Shown here one piece after another: positions 22,141 through 32,917 of a stretch of 64,000 nucleotides of DNA. Both the position numbers and the translations under genes were made by a program. Source of the stretch: Meghimatium bilineatum (lineage: Eukaryota; Mollusca; Gastropoda; Stylommatophora; Philomycidae). Each line of letters starts with the position of its first letter. The first letter of the stretch is position 1. The notes beneath the pieces are model-generated. The model made no database searches, was not told the origin of the DNA, and worked only from the letters and a program-made list of their open reading frames with translations. Where the stretch lies: positions 64,137,349 to 64,201,348 of the forward strand of contig CM067322.1 in the NCBI GenBank assembly GCA_034231615.1. Direction: 5' to 3'.

Positions 22141-22289
22141 TACGGATAAAAGTCAACAAGATGTTTTTAATCTATATGAGCACAGAACTCGAATGAAAAT
22201 TGTCGCAAAAGGGGGCCACGGGATAAAAAAAAGTATTGAAAATTACTGCTGTGGACAATTTGGTGTAGGACACTCCAAAACTCTTAAAC

Positions 22290-22472
22290 GGGAGCACGTT
22301 CTGTCCTATTAGCCTTCCCCGTTATGTTTCCGTTAAACTTCATTGTTAAACATCACTGTTAACCTTCCCCGCAATGGTTCCATTAGACTTTCCCATTAGG
22401 TTTCTGTTAAACTCCACTTTTAGACTTCGCGGTTAGACTTTCCCGTTAGGTTTCCATTAAACTTCACTGCTA
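22290..22472 (+). repeat. Degenerate short tandem modules
   Basis: Repeated 'ttaggtttc.gttaaactyc' and 'agactttcccgttagg' blocks of about 20-28 bp, mutually diverged. Confidence 0.6.
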
Positions 22473-22504
22473 GAATAATAAATAATACTAATCAGTGGGC
22501 CCGA

Positions 22505-22634
22505 AATAAAAGCAAAGAAAAGCTAAACTATGACCTGCCATGCATGTCGTAGGAAGCGACTAAGGTTGTTATGATGGTGGGTTTTAACTGTCCTATCTCA
22601 TAGGTCAAAGTGATCCCGGAAAAGTAGATGAAAT
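22505..22634 (+). mobile_element. SINE-B fragment
   Basis: Contains 'ccatgcatgtcgtaggaagc' and 'gactaaggttgttatgatgg', the part of SINE-B just after its head. Confidence 0.65.
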
Positions 22635-22850
22635 TGAGTGAAAGACGCATATGACGCTTTGTTGAAAACCTCACTTGAAGATAGAGTTGAGGGGAGGCAA
22701 GCAAGAAATATGCTAAAATACAAGTCAGGTGGAAATATCACGAGATTGACAAAGTATAGCAGAGTGCATCACCAGAACAAGATAGTAAAGGTTTGTTGCA
22801 GACAAAATTCGTTGCGGCGACGGCACTTGATGATGATGGTGACAATGATG
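22635..22850 (+). mobile_element. RTE-like LINE 3' terminus (47.4-kb family)
   Basis: Ends 'cggcgacggcacttgatgat', matching the terminus of the copy at 47,440-47,955. Upstream it keeps 'acgctttgttgaaaacctca' and 'gcagagtgcatcaccagaac' counterparts of that copy. Confidence 0.8.
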
Positions 22851-23504
22851 ATAATAGCCAAGTGATATCTATGTATAGTCGTTTACTTGAATGATACAGA
22901 ATGGTATAGTAAATATTTTGGGAACTCCAGGTACGCAATATATACATAATCTCTTGTATTTTACAATAACTATCTAGCTGACTTGAACGACAGGTTTTTA
23001 ATTTATGTAATTTGAATTGAATGTTGAATATAGCTCTGAAAGAAGGATGCCCGTGACAGGTTTTGTTCCGGTTTACTGGCAGGCAGCAAACATTCAACGC
23101 TACACTAAACGCAGTGCTAAATCTTACAGGAAATTGTCCTCTCTAAACACTCAGTACCAACAATAGTTCTCACGACTTCAGGTCATGACTGAAGCTAATT
23201 CCACCATTTGCTAGTTTTTAATGTCACATGCGCTGGACTACATGAAGCGACGTTACCAAGGTAACAGTGACCCACAGAAGCACAAACCTGGTACGATGTC
23301 AGACCACGAATGGTAATTCTTCCGGTATGCGCAGAAGTCAAGTTTTCACATAGCGTGGGAAACGTATGATGAACATATGGACACAATTGTTGTCAATTAT
23401 GTCAGAGTATAATTTTCAGATGATAATGTTTCTTTTCCACGATATTGGTGAATTAATTTTTCTAAACAAAATGCTAGGTTCAATCTCTAGGTGCATAGCA
23501 TTCA
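22851..23504. other. No gene recognised
   Basis: No repeat family or convincing ORF found. Confidence 0.35.
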
Positions 23505-24240
23505 TCACCATCATCATGAGGTGTTGTCTCCACAACGAAGGTTGGCTGTAACAGTGCTCCAAAATCCCGTGTCTATTGTTTTGGTGGTGCACTCTGTTAG
23601 ACTGTAACCTGTCTATGTCATGATGTTACTCTCCCACTTGTATTTATGTCTACCTCTTGCCCGACTCTCCTCGACTTTACCCTCAAGGAAAGGCCTTCAA
23701 CAAGGTGACATGTTTTTTAATATGCCCAAAAGATTTTATTGACTTAATCTTTGTTTCCTTTAATAATTCTTTCTTCATACGAAGTGTTATTAGGTTCTCT
23801 ATGTTGGTTTTCTTTTCCCATGATGATCCACCTATTATTCTATATATCCACATCTCACAGGTAACACTTCTGTCTTCTAAGTATGTGTTCATTGTCCATG
23901 TTTCTAAGCCATACATTAATAAAGAATAGATGTTGAATTTTATAATTCTCTTGTTTAGCTTGTTTATAATTTGTTTAGGTGTTAATATTTTCCTCATGTC
24001 ATTCATTGAAAGTACTTTCAGCCATTCCGATTCTCCTTTGAGCCTCTGTTTTACATCTTTCTAATGTGACATCAAAATAATCATTATCAATGTCAGAGAT
24101 ATTGATATTTCCCTACTGTATGTAGTTTCTTTCCATGTATATTTTTAGCACCTGTGACTTTGCTGATTATCATGGTTTTTATGTTTTTTAATGTTTATAT
24201 CTAGTTCTTTACTTGAAAGCATTACCTTTACATAAATACT
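23505..24240 (-). pseudogene. RTE-like LINE 3' half relic (47.4-kb family)
   Basis: Minus-strand reading gives 'NDMRKILTPKQIINKLNKRI', 'LLMYGLETWTMN', 'EMWIYRIIGGSSWE' and 'MKKELLKETKIKSIKSFGHI', aligning with the plus-strand copies at 38,000 and 47,440. The 3' terminus with 'atgatgatggtgat' is at about 23,507. Stops and at least three frameshifts. Confidence 0.85.
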
Positions 24241-25110
24241 GAATAGTCGGCTGTGATAGAGCCGTTTGTGAGAATGTCTGACAGAAGTAATCGCTCAAAA
24301 TTGATTGTGGTTTAAAAGCCTAATGTTTCTGGCGATGAGATTCGATGTATTAGTGGTGCCTAAAACTTCATTATTAACAGCAATAATCTGTACATGATAC
24401 GTTTCAATCATTATTGTTTGTATAACAAAAAGATACTCGGATTCACACATGCGACCTATTTAGAACAAACTAAATGTCTTAGCCGCTATGCCAATGAGAT
24501 CCCCTCTTGTTTGTATAATTACAAAATACTAAATTTAAAGAGCAAACAATTGAACATTTATTTACAATTTCTATACCATGTTGATAGACATGAAACATGA
24601 TCATGGAACAAATCAATATTAGATTATTGAAACCAATTATATTTTGGAGTTGACTCGCAGTTATTCCACGGCACAATCCAAGACCGGGTTCCAGTAAAGA
24701 CATCTGTACAGAAAGTAAACATGACATGAAAGGATGATTTTATTATTTCCTTTAATTTCGGTGGTAGATCGTGACCTTTTTTTAGCATGTGACTCCAAGT
24801 GTACAAATAGTTAGCAACGAAATTCACGACAATAATCAAAACTGTAACGAAGGAAGATTTGTTTACTTTCTGTACAGGGATCTTTACTACCAACGACTTT
24901 GGACAATCATTTAATTACAGGGCTGTAGAGACGAGGTGGGGGGGGGGAGAGGATAGTCTGAGAGATTAAACCTTTCCACATTTTCTTAGTTTAAATATAA
25001 CAACAAATTTAACCGCCCGTAACATAAAAACATTATTATAAATTATTGAACATCTTTCGTTAGTAAATCCGTAACAAACAAAAAATCTTTTTTTAAGACT
25101 GATATTTCAA
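24241..25110. other. No gene recognised
   Basis: A stretch near 24,335-24,395 resembles 28,100-28,155 ('tgtattagtggtgcct', 'tgtacatgatac'). There is a G run at 24,938-24,948. Confidence 0.35.
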
Positions 25111-25114
25111 AGCA

Positions 25115-26440
25115 TAAATGGAAGACATAAGAGAGGCGGCCCAAAATGTTGATAAATTGCTTACAGGCCCATAACTACGTGTAGTGTCTCTAACTGATGC
25201 GAACTCATTATTGAAGCTTTAAAAGATCCAAAGAATACAAGCATGAAGGAAATCTAGTCCTGCTTAATATACCTCAGTACCACAACCAAAGAAATAGTAC
25301 TGGGACGGATTTATGGTCATTGTGGCTTAATTGGAAAGGAAAGTCTTGTCTCCTGGCAAAGGAAGAAGGGCACTAGAACAAATGGAAAGTGATATTTCGT
25401 ATTATTAATGTTGTTGTTCGTCCGTCCGTCGAAATCGATAGTGACCATTCAACTCAACAAGGAAGATGATGAAGGTGATGAAGTCTGCGGTGTGCCTGAC
25501 TGTGATTATTACGTCATATGCGTGTCTGAAATGGTCTATCCCAGGAGTCTGTAGAACATTGAGCGGGTCTAGTCTTTCTTCTAGCTTCTAGCGTATTTTT
25601 GTTGCGCCGCATGATGTCTGAGATCCTCTGCAACTGCAGCGCAACTCTTGATTCTACGACGCCAGTCGGTTCGCACTTGTGTAAAACTCTGCTATGAGTT
25701 GTGTGTCTATGTTAAAGTTAGTCAGTGATGTCTTAATAGCGTCTTTAGAACGCATATTCTGTCCTCAGGTCTTGTTGGGGACAGCCTGGAGTTCTTGATA
25801 TAACAACGTTTTTTCAGTAGATGATGATCTTGCATGCGAACAATGTTTCCTGTCCAGTGTGTCCTCCGATATTTTGGTGGGGGAGGGGGGAAGGTAGGGT
25901 CAGCCTGGAGTTCTCCATATAACAACTTTTATTTTAGATGAATATCATCTTACATGCGGACCATGTCTCATGCGCAGCGTGTGTCTGTGCCTCCATAAAA
26001 ATTCGGTGTATGCTTACAGATTTAATGTATGACTATGATAAAAGCAGAATTTAAGAAAAAAATGGAAGTAGTTGCAAACAATCGTTGAACATCATGTTCC
26101 TTATCGCCTAATGTCACGCAAATAATAAACCATTATCTTCAAACTACGTACCACATCAGACTGAGAAGTCACATGCACGAAATCCCAAATTTGATGAGAC
26201 TGATCTGTGCAATTGTGGACTGAGCCAAGAAACTGGAGAACACACACATTCTTCATACATGTCAATTCTACCAAGACGAGAGGGAAAAATATAACCTACT
26301 AAGGCGACGCTTATCCAGAGCTGAGGGTTTCTATAGATGACCTGAAGCCAATTACACAGTTCATTGAAGCTATTTGAAGCTTCAATCCGATAGCTGACTT
26401 AAGAACGATGAAGAATACCCAAGTAAGATATCTAAAGTAT
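25115..26440 (+). pseudogene. I-type LINE RNase H and knuckle relic, split by a zf-LINE
   Basis: 25,180-25,365 translates in pieces to 'LTDANSLL', 'STTTKEIVL', 'GHCGLIGKEK' and 'LAKEE', the second half of a LINE-encoded RNase H. 26,130-26,300 gives 'LRSHMHE', 'DLCNCGLSQETGEHT' and 'CQFYQDEREKY', the terminal Cys/His knuckle. In the better-preserved LINE these lie about 190 bp apart; here about 810 bp. The excess is the minus-strand zf-LINE fragment. Confidence 0.7.
25410..25995 (-). mobile_element. zf-LINE C-terminal fragment with internal 119-bp duplication
   Basis: Minus translation has 'HIVRMQDHHLLKK'-like and 'LLYGELQ'-like motifs (compare 52,743-53,099). The segment containing 'cagcctggagttct' occurs twice, starting 25,782 and 25,901, so part of the fragment is tandemly duplicated. 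Confidence 0.65.
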
Positions 26441-26526
26441 TACAATGCAGAATGATATCAGGCAAGCATAGATATCAACTGGTTTGTACGACACAGAGCA
26501 TAATGTCAGTAATCATAAATATATTC

Positions 26527-26855
26527 CTGTTTGTGTTGCCGGGCCTCGAAAGTGGGGCTAAGATTAGCAACATTGTAACCCTAAATGCATGCTGTAAGTA
26601 GCGTTTACGGAGCTTCTGGGTGTGGTTAGATATCCTCATCTGTTTACCATAGCCACCCAAAAGTCATGCTGAAATCGGATATGTCAGGTTGATAACCGTA
26701 AATATCGCATTCAAGCTGTAAAACATGACATAACTAGTTCCTGTTTCTGCACTGAAATAAGTATTATAATAATGATATATTGTTACATGTTCAGAATATT
26801 AAGTACATATCCTGCAGGAGTTTCAGATCCAACACAGAAGAAGAAAAGAAAAAGA
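26527..26855 (+). mobile_element. SINE-B copy
   Basis: Head 'gttgccgggcctcgaaagtg', body 'catgctgaaatcggatatgt', tail 'cacagaagaagaaaagaaaa'. Moderately diverged but near full length. Confidence 0.8.
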
Positions 26856-26949
26856 CATAAACAGAAAGCTAATGTGATAAATAGAATGAAGATTTAGCAG
26901 TTCATCTTAACATGGTAACGATGATAATGATGAAGTATTCATTTGGGTA

Positions 26950-27345
26950 ATCAGCAGGTAGCTCTTGGCAAGCCTACAGCCTTTGTGGCAATAAGGTTTA
27001 GATGTCATTTTGTGTTTTTAATAAGTTCAGTGGTGACTTCGTGCCAGTGACAACCCATCCAGAAATTTCTCTGTCACATCGCCCCTTGATCTTTCCGGTA
27101 TTTACTCAATGTTCAAGTTTCACTTTTCTTATCACATGCACTAAAAATCTTGATTGTCTCATCAAATGTTTGTTATAATTTGTCGTTTTACTTCAGCATC
27201 TCTAAGAATTTCTACATTAGCTGTCTTGGCTGTTCATGGAATTTTTATCATTCTTCTTAAAAACCACCTCTCAATTGCCTCCAGCTTATTTTTGGCATTT
27301 TTGTTTATTGTCTATGATTCACTTCCATAAAGAAGATAGACTCAA
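26950..27345 (-). pseudogene. RTE-like LINE C-terminal relic, family 3
   Basis: Minus-strand frames give 'FLVHVIRKVKLEH', 'NTGKIKGRCDREI' and 'ELIKNT'-like pieces in the order expected for an RTE-type C-terminus (F-GH-IRK, TGKI-G, R-R). Multiple frameshifts. Confidence 0.7.
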
Positions 27346-27574
27346 TATTACATCTTAGAATTCCATACATACGCGATTTCCATTGCTAGGATGTTGTATT
27401 GAGAATGTACAGCATGAACTAAAATAATTTAAATATAAATGTTGTAGAGATTTTCAATGGAAGAAAATCAAATCCTTAAAAAATAATCAAGTCGTGACAA
27501 TCAACAATATAAGCCGTGGGAATTAAATTAGGAAACATCCTCTAACTTGAAGAATTCTACTTCCTCCCCCCTCC

Positions 27575-27745
27575 CACCTGATTTGAATAGGCTGTTCACG
27601 CAAAGTATACACAAAGTGACCAATGAAAATCATGGAAAAAGCCAAATGTGTCACTTTAAAAGGATGAATCCGATGAGTCCGCAGGGCTGTATAATTGACA
27701 AAAGACACAAGTATTTCATCTAAATAACAATATATGCAGTAAAAT
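27575..27745 (-). repeat. Dispersed repeat G, copy 1
   Basis: Inverted match of about 80% to 29,476-29,635; shared stretches include 'ttttgtcaattatacagccc' in the orientation of the second copy. Family unknown. Confidence 0.65.
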
Positions 27746-27883
27746 ACAAATAAAATAGCAGTAGAAACACGCAATCAAGATCAGCAAAATAATAAATTTA
27801 ACATCTAAAATATTCAGTAGATATAGAAATGTTTACATTTCTAAATTACTTATCAATTAATCACGCAATCAATAACGACATTG

Positions 27884-28020
27884 GCCCCCTAGTCATCTCG
27901 GTGGTAGAGTTAGTAGGGAGCTCACCGTGTATATCAAAAGCTCTGATACAGCCAGCTTGGACTAACCTGTACGATTGAAAAGAGCCTACCTCACCATAAG
28001 AGGTACTTTTTATTTAATAT
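27884..28020 (+). mobile_element. SINE-like body, second copy
   Basis: Same family as 1,094-1,211. It ends with a single 'ccataagaggtac' unit and a T-rich tail, which shows what the tail looked like before expansion. Confidence 0.55.
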
Positions 28021-28199
28021 AATCCAACTCAACAAATTAGCTCGTTGTTCAAACAGCGATCACCAAAAGTGTACTGAGGCTACAATTGGCTGTATTAGTA
28101 GTGCCTAGAATCTCTAGAATATTTCAATAGCAGTGTTCTATACATGATACTCTTAAATTTTGGTTTTGTGTCCCTTAGATTGTCAACACATCCTCGGGT

Positions 28200-28700
28200 G
28201 CAATGACAAGAATTTTCTATTTCAGTTCATCCTTGTATACATTCTCAGTCTCATTCCACGTGAGTCCAATCTCTGTCAAGTCCTTCATGGTTTCTCTTCT
28301 CCGTGTGGTCCTAGTTCTTCCCTGTTTTATTTTTGTCCTAAGGGTTTCATGTCATAGATCTTTTAGGTCTATATTTTAATATTGTTCTGAGCGTGTGCTC
28401 AACCCATCTGCTGTCTCTCCTTAATATGAGTAGCTACCAGATCTTAGTCTGTTCGTCTCCATATTTCTTAAATTGTCCTTCCATATAATGTTTAATATTC
28501 TTTAAAAAAAGTTATTCACACATGTCTATAATTTAGGCTACAGTGTTTTTGTCTTTTTTCAGGTTTCCAAGCCATACAGTAGTATTGTCTTCACACTTGT
28601 ATTAAAGACGTCGAGGTTTATATTGTGGTTTATATCGTAGAATCTCCAAATATTTTTTACAATCATAAACTATGTTTTGGCTTCGGCAATTATAGCTTTT
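28200..28700 (-). pseudogene. RTE-like LINE C-terminal relic, family 4
   Basis: Minus translation shows 'VWRFYDINHNINLDVFNTSV' then 'KTILLYGLETW', 'LWRRTD' and 'ATHIKERQQMG', the conserved run after the RT domain in a common invertebrate LINE type. Several in-frame stops. Confidence 0.75.
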
Positions 28701-29194
28701 ATTTCTTTTTATTGATCAATGCAACAATAATGTCAATATTAGAGAAAAACAGTGTTGACATTCATTCTTCTTTTTACTTTTAGCTCCCCGTTAAATTATG
28801 GAACTCGAGTATTTAAACGTGTGTCATTCAAAACTAGATATCAGATAACTTGAAACAATAACAAGCACACAGTTAAGACAAACAATATCAAATATTAAGA
28901 AAGATGGAAAAATAATTTTTTTAAGTGATGGTGTATTCGAAAACAGACATTTAATACAATCCGATAATTATATTAGATATGTTATGGGTGTTAATCTAAA
29001 GGAAAACTAGATACAATTAAGGAATCTGATCACGTAAAGTCAGCATTAATGCAAGTTTCGCCAATTTTGTCCGAATTTAAAATGATATATCTCAGCAAAT
29101 ATATATCACATTTAATTAAAATTTTATGTGTGAATTGAAAATGGTGTAGACCTATAAAGGTTATTTTACTTGTATTTCTTTGCATGAATACACC
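28701..29194. other. No gene recognised
   Basis: AT-rich; nothing supported. Confidence 0.4.
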
Positions 29195-29472
29195 AACAAT
29201 CTCTTGAATGGATACCTACAGGCAAAAGAGCAAGGGGTAGACCAAAAGAAACACTCAGAAGAACAATACTTAGAGAAAGTAAAACAATCAATATCCATAC
29301 TATTCAAGAACTGCACTGAATAGCTTTGAACAGACATAATTGGAGATATCTGACCTCTGCCCTATGCGCTAACTTCAGCGCAAAAGGAAAATGATTGAAT
29401 GAATGAGTGAATGAATGAATGAATGAATGAATGATTGAATGATTGAATGAATGAATGAATGAATGAATGAAT
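29195..29472 (+). mobile_element. LINE 3' end with (GAAT)n tail
   Basis: Coding remnant 'WIPTGKRARGRPKETLRRTI' and 'IALNRHNWRYLTSALCA' followed by 'agcgcaaaaggaaaatg' and a GAAT-repeat tail at 29,394-29,472. The same terminus occurs inverted at 29,787-29,970. Confidence 0.8.
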
Positions 29473-29475
29473 TTC

Positions 29476-29635
29476 ACTTCATACATTGTTATTTAGATGA
29501 GATAATCGTCTCTTTTGTCAATTATACAGCCCAGCAGATTCATCTGGGTTCATCCTTCTAAACTGACACATTTGACTTTTCTCATGGTTTTTATTGGTCA
29601 TTTTGTATATACTGTGTGTCGAATTATTCATAAAT
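29476..29635 (+). repeat. Dispersed repeat G, copy 2
   Basis: Inverted counterpart of 27,575-27,745, located right after the GAAT tail. Confidence 0.65.
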
Positions 29636-29786
29636 GTTTTTCCTTCAAGTGCATTCATTAGTTTCAAAATTTCGCTTATTTGCGATATAGATTAAAAGTC
29701 TACTTATCACCATGTATCTCACATACAAAAATTGGTATTTTTACAATCAATTAGATGACGTCATTTACACATGATTTATTTATCAT

Positions 29787-29970
29787 TCATTCGTTCATTC
29801 ATTTTCCTTTTGCGCTGAAGCATAGGGCAGAGGTCAGTTCTCTCAAATTCTGTCTTTTCAAAGCTATTATGTGCAGTTGTTGAATATTATGGATATTGAT
29901 TGCTTTACTTTCTCTAAGTATTGTTCTTCTTTTGGTCTACCATGGCTCTTTTGCCTGTAGGCATTCATTT
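29787..29970 (-). mobile_element. LINE 3' end with short GAAT tail, inverted
   Basis: Reverse complement matches 29,208-29,420 at about 85-90%, ending in 'gcgcaaaaggaaaatgaatg'. Together the two copies can pair over about 180 bp with a loop of roughly 370 bp. Confidence 0.8.
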
Positions 29971-29984
29971 AAGATATTGGTTAT

Positions 29985-30453
29985 TTATCATACTCTTGGC
30001 ATTATTTAAGCGTGAATTTTGATTATAATGTATTTTCGAACACAAGACAGACAGGAGGGATACTACAGAACTGGCTTACACCGCAGATACTGCGACTGTT
30101 TAGAATGTTCTTAAACATAGAATATTCAGGTATACATTCCCAAATAAATGAATTAGGGAAGCGACTTCACTAGACCAGAAGAAAAACTAACATTTTGACG
30201 AATATATACAGCTTATTGTTCCTTTTTAATATCGACGACAAAAAGTAAGGATAGGGTGGATGATTTAATAAAACCTATCAGCTGTTGTATGAGATCAGAG
30301 CTACCTATACTGGTAGTCACACAAAAGAAAGTAAACAAGATGGAGCAGATTGCACGATTATTGATAGTGGCTTCATTTTTCACATAAAACAGTAACATGG
30401 ATAGTTCTATATTTTACATAAAACAGGGAAAACAATGATAGCATTTGTCTTTC
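29985..30453. other. No gene recognised
   Basis: Near 30,375-30,430 'acataaaacag' is repeated as a prelude to the array that follows. Confidence 0.4.
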
Positions 30454-30700
30454 TTTTTCACACTAAACACTATGGACATCGCTTCTTTTATTTTCTCACA
30501 TTGAACAATGTGACATGAATTTTCTTATTTTCTCACATTGAAAACTGTGACAGCACCTCTCGTACTTTCTCACATTGAACACTGTGACATAACTTCTTTT
30601 ATATTCTCACACTGAACACTGACAAAACTTCTCTTAGTTCTTTCACAATGGACACAGTGACATCAGTAATCTTATTTCTTTTAGATTGAACATTGTAACC
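30454..30700 (+). repeat. 37-bp tandem array with palindromic core, about 7 units
   Basis: Units contain 'tttctcacattgaaca' and 'tgtgacat'; the best unit has a perfect 7-bp inverted repeat, 'cacattgaacaatgtg'. Confidence 0.8.
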
Positions 30701-30784
30701 AACGTGCAGTGCGGGCATAGGTTGCGACGTACGACTGGCCTACTAGAGATATGTAAAGTTTTAATTACCATCTCCACAGTTGAA

Positions 30785-30925
30785 TATGTCGGGCATTATG
30801 CGTACATAAAACCGTAACACAAGTCTTCTAAGTTCTCTGGACTACTTCCTGCTGGAAATTTAGTAGGACAACTGTTCTACTGCAAGAGAGATCCAGTTGA
30901 AGTTTGTGAAAGGACGTTTAAAAAT
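30785..30925 (+). mobile_element. SINE-D fragment
   Basis: Contains 'ctctggactacttcctgctg', 'ggacaactgttctactgcaa' and 'gatccagttgaagtttgtg', the tail half of SINE-D in plus orientation. Confidence 0.55.
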
Positions 30926-30999
30926 CATAACATACAATTCCATAGCTTTGTTCTGTGTTTTGTTTTCTCCTTTTTCTTGATTTTTTTTTCACTTTCAGA

Positions 31000-31850
31000 C
31001 TTCCACATTAATGACTATGATATAGGAAACAGTCACGCCCAGGTTCTGAGCAGTGCAGATGAGTTTTTCATGAAATGAGACATGACATGTTCAGTGACCT
31101 ACCCGGTGTTTGTCATACGTTGGGCAGGTCTCAAACAAGTGTTTGGCTGTCACTGGATTGGAGTCACAAGCGTGTATGTCTCTTGTACCGATCTTGTATT
31201 TGTGATATAGGTTGTGTCATAGTGTGTTATATTCTGTTCGTAGTCGGAAGATAATAACCTGATTCCGTCTGGAGATCATACATCATTTCTTTACTTCATC
31301 TGGGTACTTACCTTCCCACTTTGGACAGTCTCGTAATTATTGCATATGTCACTATGTTGCAATGAATCATCTTCATTGAATCTGTCTTCGGTTTCATTTC
31401 CAGGGATGTTGTGATGTACTAGTATCCAATATATTGTGTTCATCTCATCTTGCAGCATGTTTCCAGTGAATTCACTATCACACATAAGCTATTCTGGCAT
31501 CTATTTCTGGTTTCTATTACTGAAATGGTATCTGTGGGAATGAAAATTTCATCCTCTGCCTGAGCTATACATTCATTGGGCGTGTTTGCTACATGTCTCA
31601 GGTTTTCCGCTTCTTCTTCGACGTTATTACAGTATTTCTCTGTTAATAATGTTCCTGTTAATAATGAGAGGTCCTCGGTTTTATCAGTATGCCTTCTCCC
31701 CCTTTTTTCAACAGAATTCCAAGCAGATCAATCAGTGTATATGTGTGGCGAAAGTGATAGTGGAACATTGTGCTCAATGTGCTTGATTGCTACGAGCTTT
31801 CTATTGCAGACTGCATCGTGTTTTTTTCAAGCCCTGGGATGCTGTGGTTA
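31000..31850 (-). pseudogene. I-type LINE RNase H and C-terminal relic
   Basis: On the minus strand, 31,735-31,290 shows the four acidic regions of a LINE RNase H in order: 'HIYTD', 'NVEEEAENLRHVA', 'IPTDTISVI' and 'HHNIPGNETEDRF'. From 31,260 to 31,050 follows a degraded knuckle ('NTRSVQETYT', 'TAKHLFETCP' in another frame). Different family from 55,631-59,672. Stops in several places. Confidence 0.75.
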
Positions 31851-31964
31851 AGATTTAGAAAACTTTTTCTTGTCCAGAGTGGGGTGGCTGAATACATTGG
31901 TATTGGTTTTGTGATTGAGTTCTGTGTTTAATTTTTAAGAAACAATCGGGGGGTTGTGTTCTAT

Positions 31965-32470
31965 GTTTCTTCTTCTCCTTCTTCAGGGTTCATTCTCGAA
32001 CTCCCACTGGATCTCCCTTGCAGAGGACCATTGTCCTACTAGATTTCCAGCAGGATGTAGTCCAGGGAGCCTACTTGGGAGCCGCGTTAGCGCAGAGAGC
32101 CGCGTTAGCGCAGTGGTTAGCGCACTGGCTTCGCATATGAGTGGTCCTGGGTTCATTCCCCAGTTGAGGCGGAAATGTTTTCAGATCGCAACGGCTCCCA
32201 GGTCGACCCAGCCTTAAATGGGTACCGGATTAATCCGGGAAGTAAAGACTGCGAGGGAGAGGAGATGGCTACCGCCCTCATTTGCAGAGCCTGTGAAATG
32301 TGAGATCGCTAACATCTCACACCCCTACGGCATTAATAAATGCTATGGGTTACTTTACTTTTTTCTTTTTTAGTCCAGGGAATGGAAATGCATTGTGTCG
32401 CCGTTTTATTTGCGCGGATGGCCCGATACATCCGTCTTCGGCGGGTGTTATATGTTTAATTATTAATAAA
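31965..32470 (-). mobile_element. SINE-D copy split by SINE-A
   Basis: 5' part 31,965-32,068 ('cagggttcattctcgaactc', 'caggatgtagtccaggga') and 3' part 32,371-32,470 ('aatggaaatgcattgtgtcg', 'cccgatacatccgtc') are continuous in the uninterrupted copy at 54,455-54,640. Confidence 0.85.
32069..32370 (+). mobile_element. SINE-A copy with duplicated head
   Basis: Perfect 11-bp target duplication 'tagtccaggga' at 32,058-32,068 and 32,371-32,381. Body about 95% identical to 2,156-2,430. The first 17 bases of the tRNA-like head, 'gagccgcgttagcgcag', occur twice (32,079 and 32,097). Confidence 0.92.
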
Positions 32471-32589
32471 CAATTGGGATACTGTGTTCTATGTTTAATT
32501 AAAAAAACAAAAAACTAGTCGACTTTGAATGTGACTGTCGATCTTATAAGTCATATTATCAAATGGGAAAACTATTCTTATTAATTATT

Positions 32590-32710
32590 CATTTGGCTAT
32601 TCCCGTGATTTTCATTAGTCATTATGCTTATGTTTTATGTGATAGCCAAAGAAAATCTGGGAAATAGTCAAATGAGTCATTTTAAGGCTGGATTTCCCAT
32701 TAGCTAATGT
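32590..32710. repeat. Hairpin repeat related to repeat G
   Basis: 'atttggctattcccgtgatt' and, inverted, 'gaaaatctgggaaatagtca' form arms of about 30 bp. Both arms resemble one segment of repeat G, so this may be a MITE-like palindrome. Confidence 0.5.
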
Positions 32711-32778
32711 CTTATATTGCGAATGGTTACTTTGTGATATATGTTTAATTAATAAGAAACAATTGTGCGGCTTTTTTT

Positions 32779-32917
32779 CTATGCTACAAATGTAACAATA
32801 CGAAATCTCTATGCTACACATGTAAAAAATACGAAATCTCTGTGCAACACATGCAACAATACGAATTATTCTATGCTACACATGTAACAATACAAATGCT
32901 ATGCATGTAAAATTACT
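32779..32917 (+). repeat. 30-bp tandem array, about 4 units
   Basis: Unit 'ctatgctacacatgtaacaa' plus 'tacgaaatct'. Confidence 0.9.

Noticed and set aside
31576..31851. Plus-strand 91-codon ORF with a hydrophobic, cysteine-rich sequence
   Set aside because: It is the antisense of the RNase H relic, which shows ordered catalytic motifs on the minus strand.
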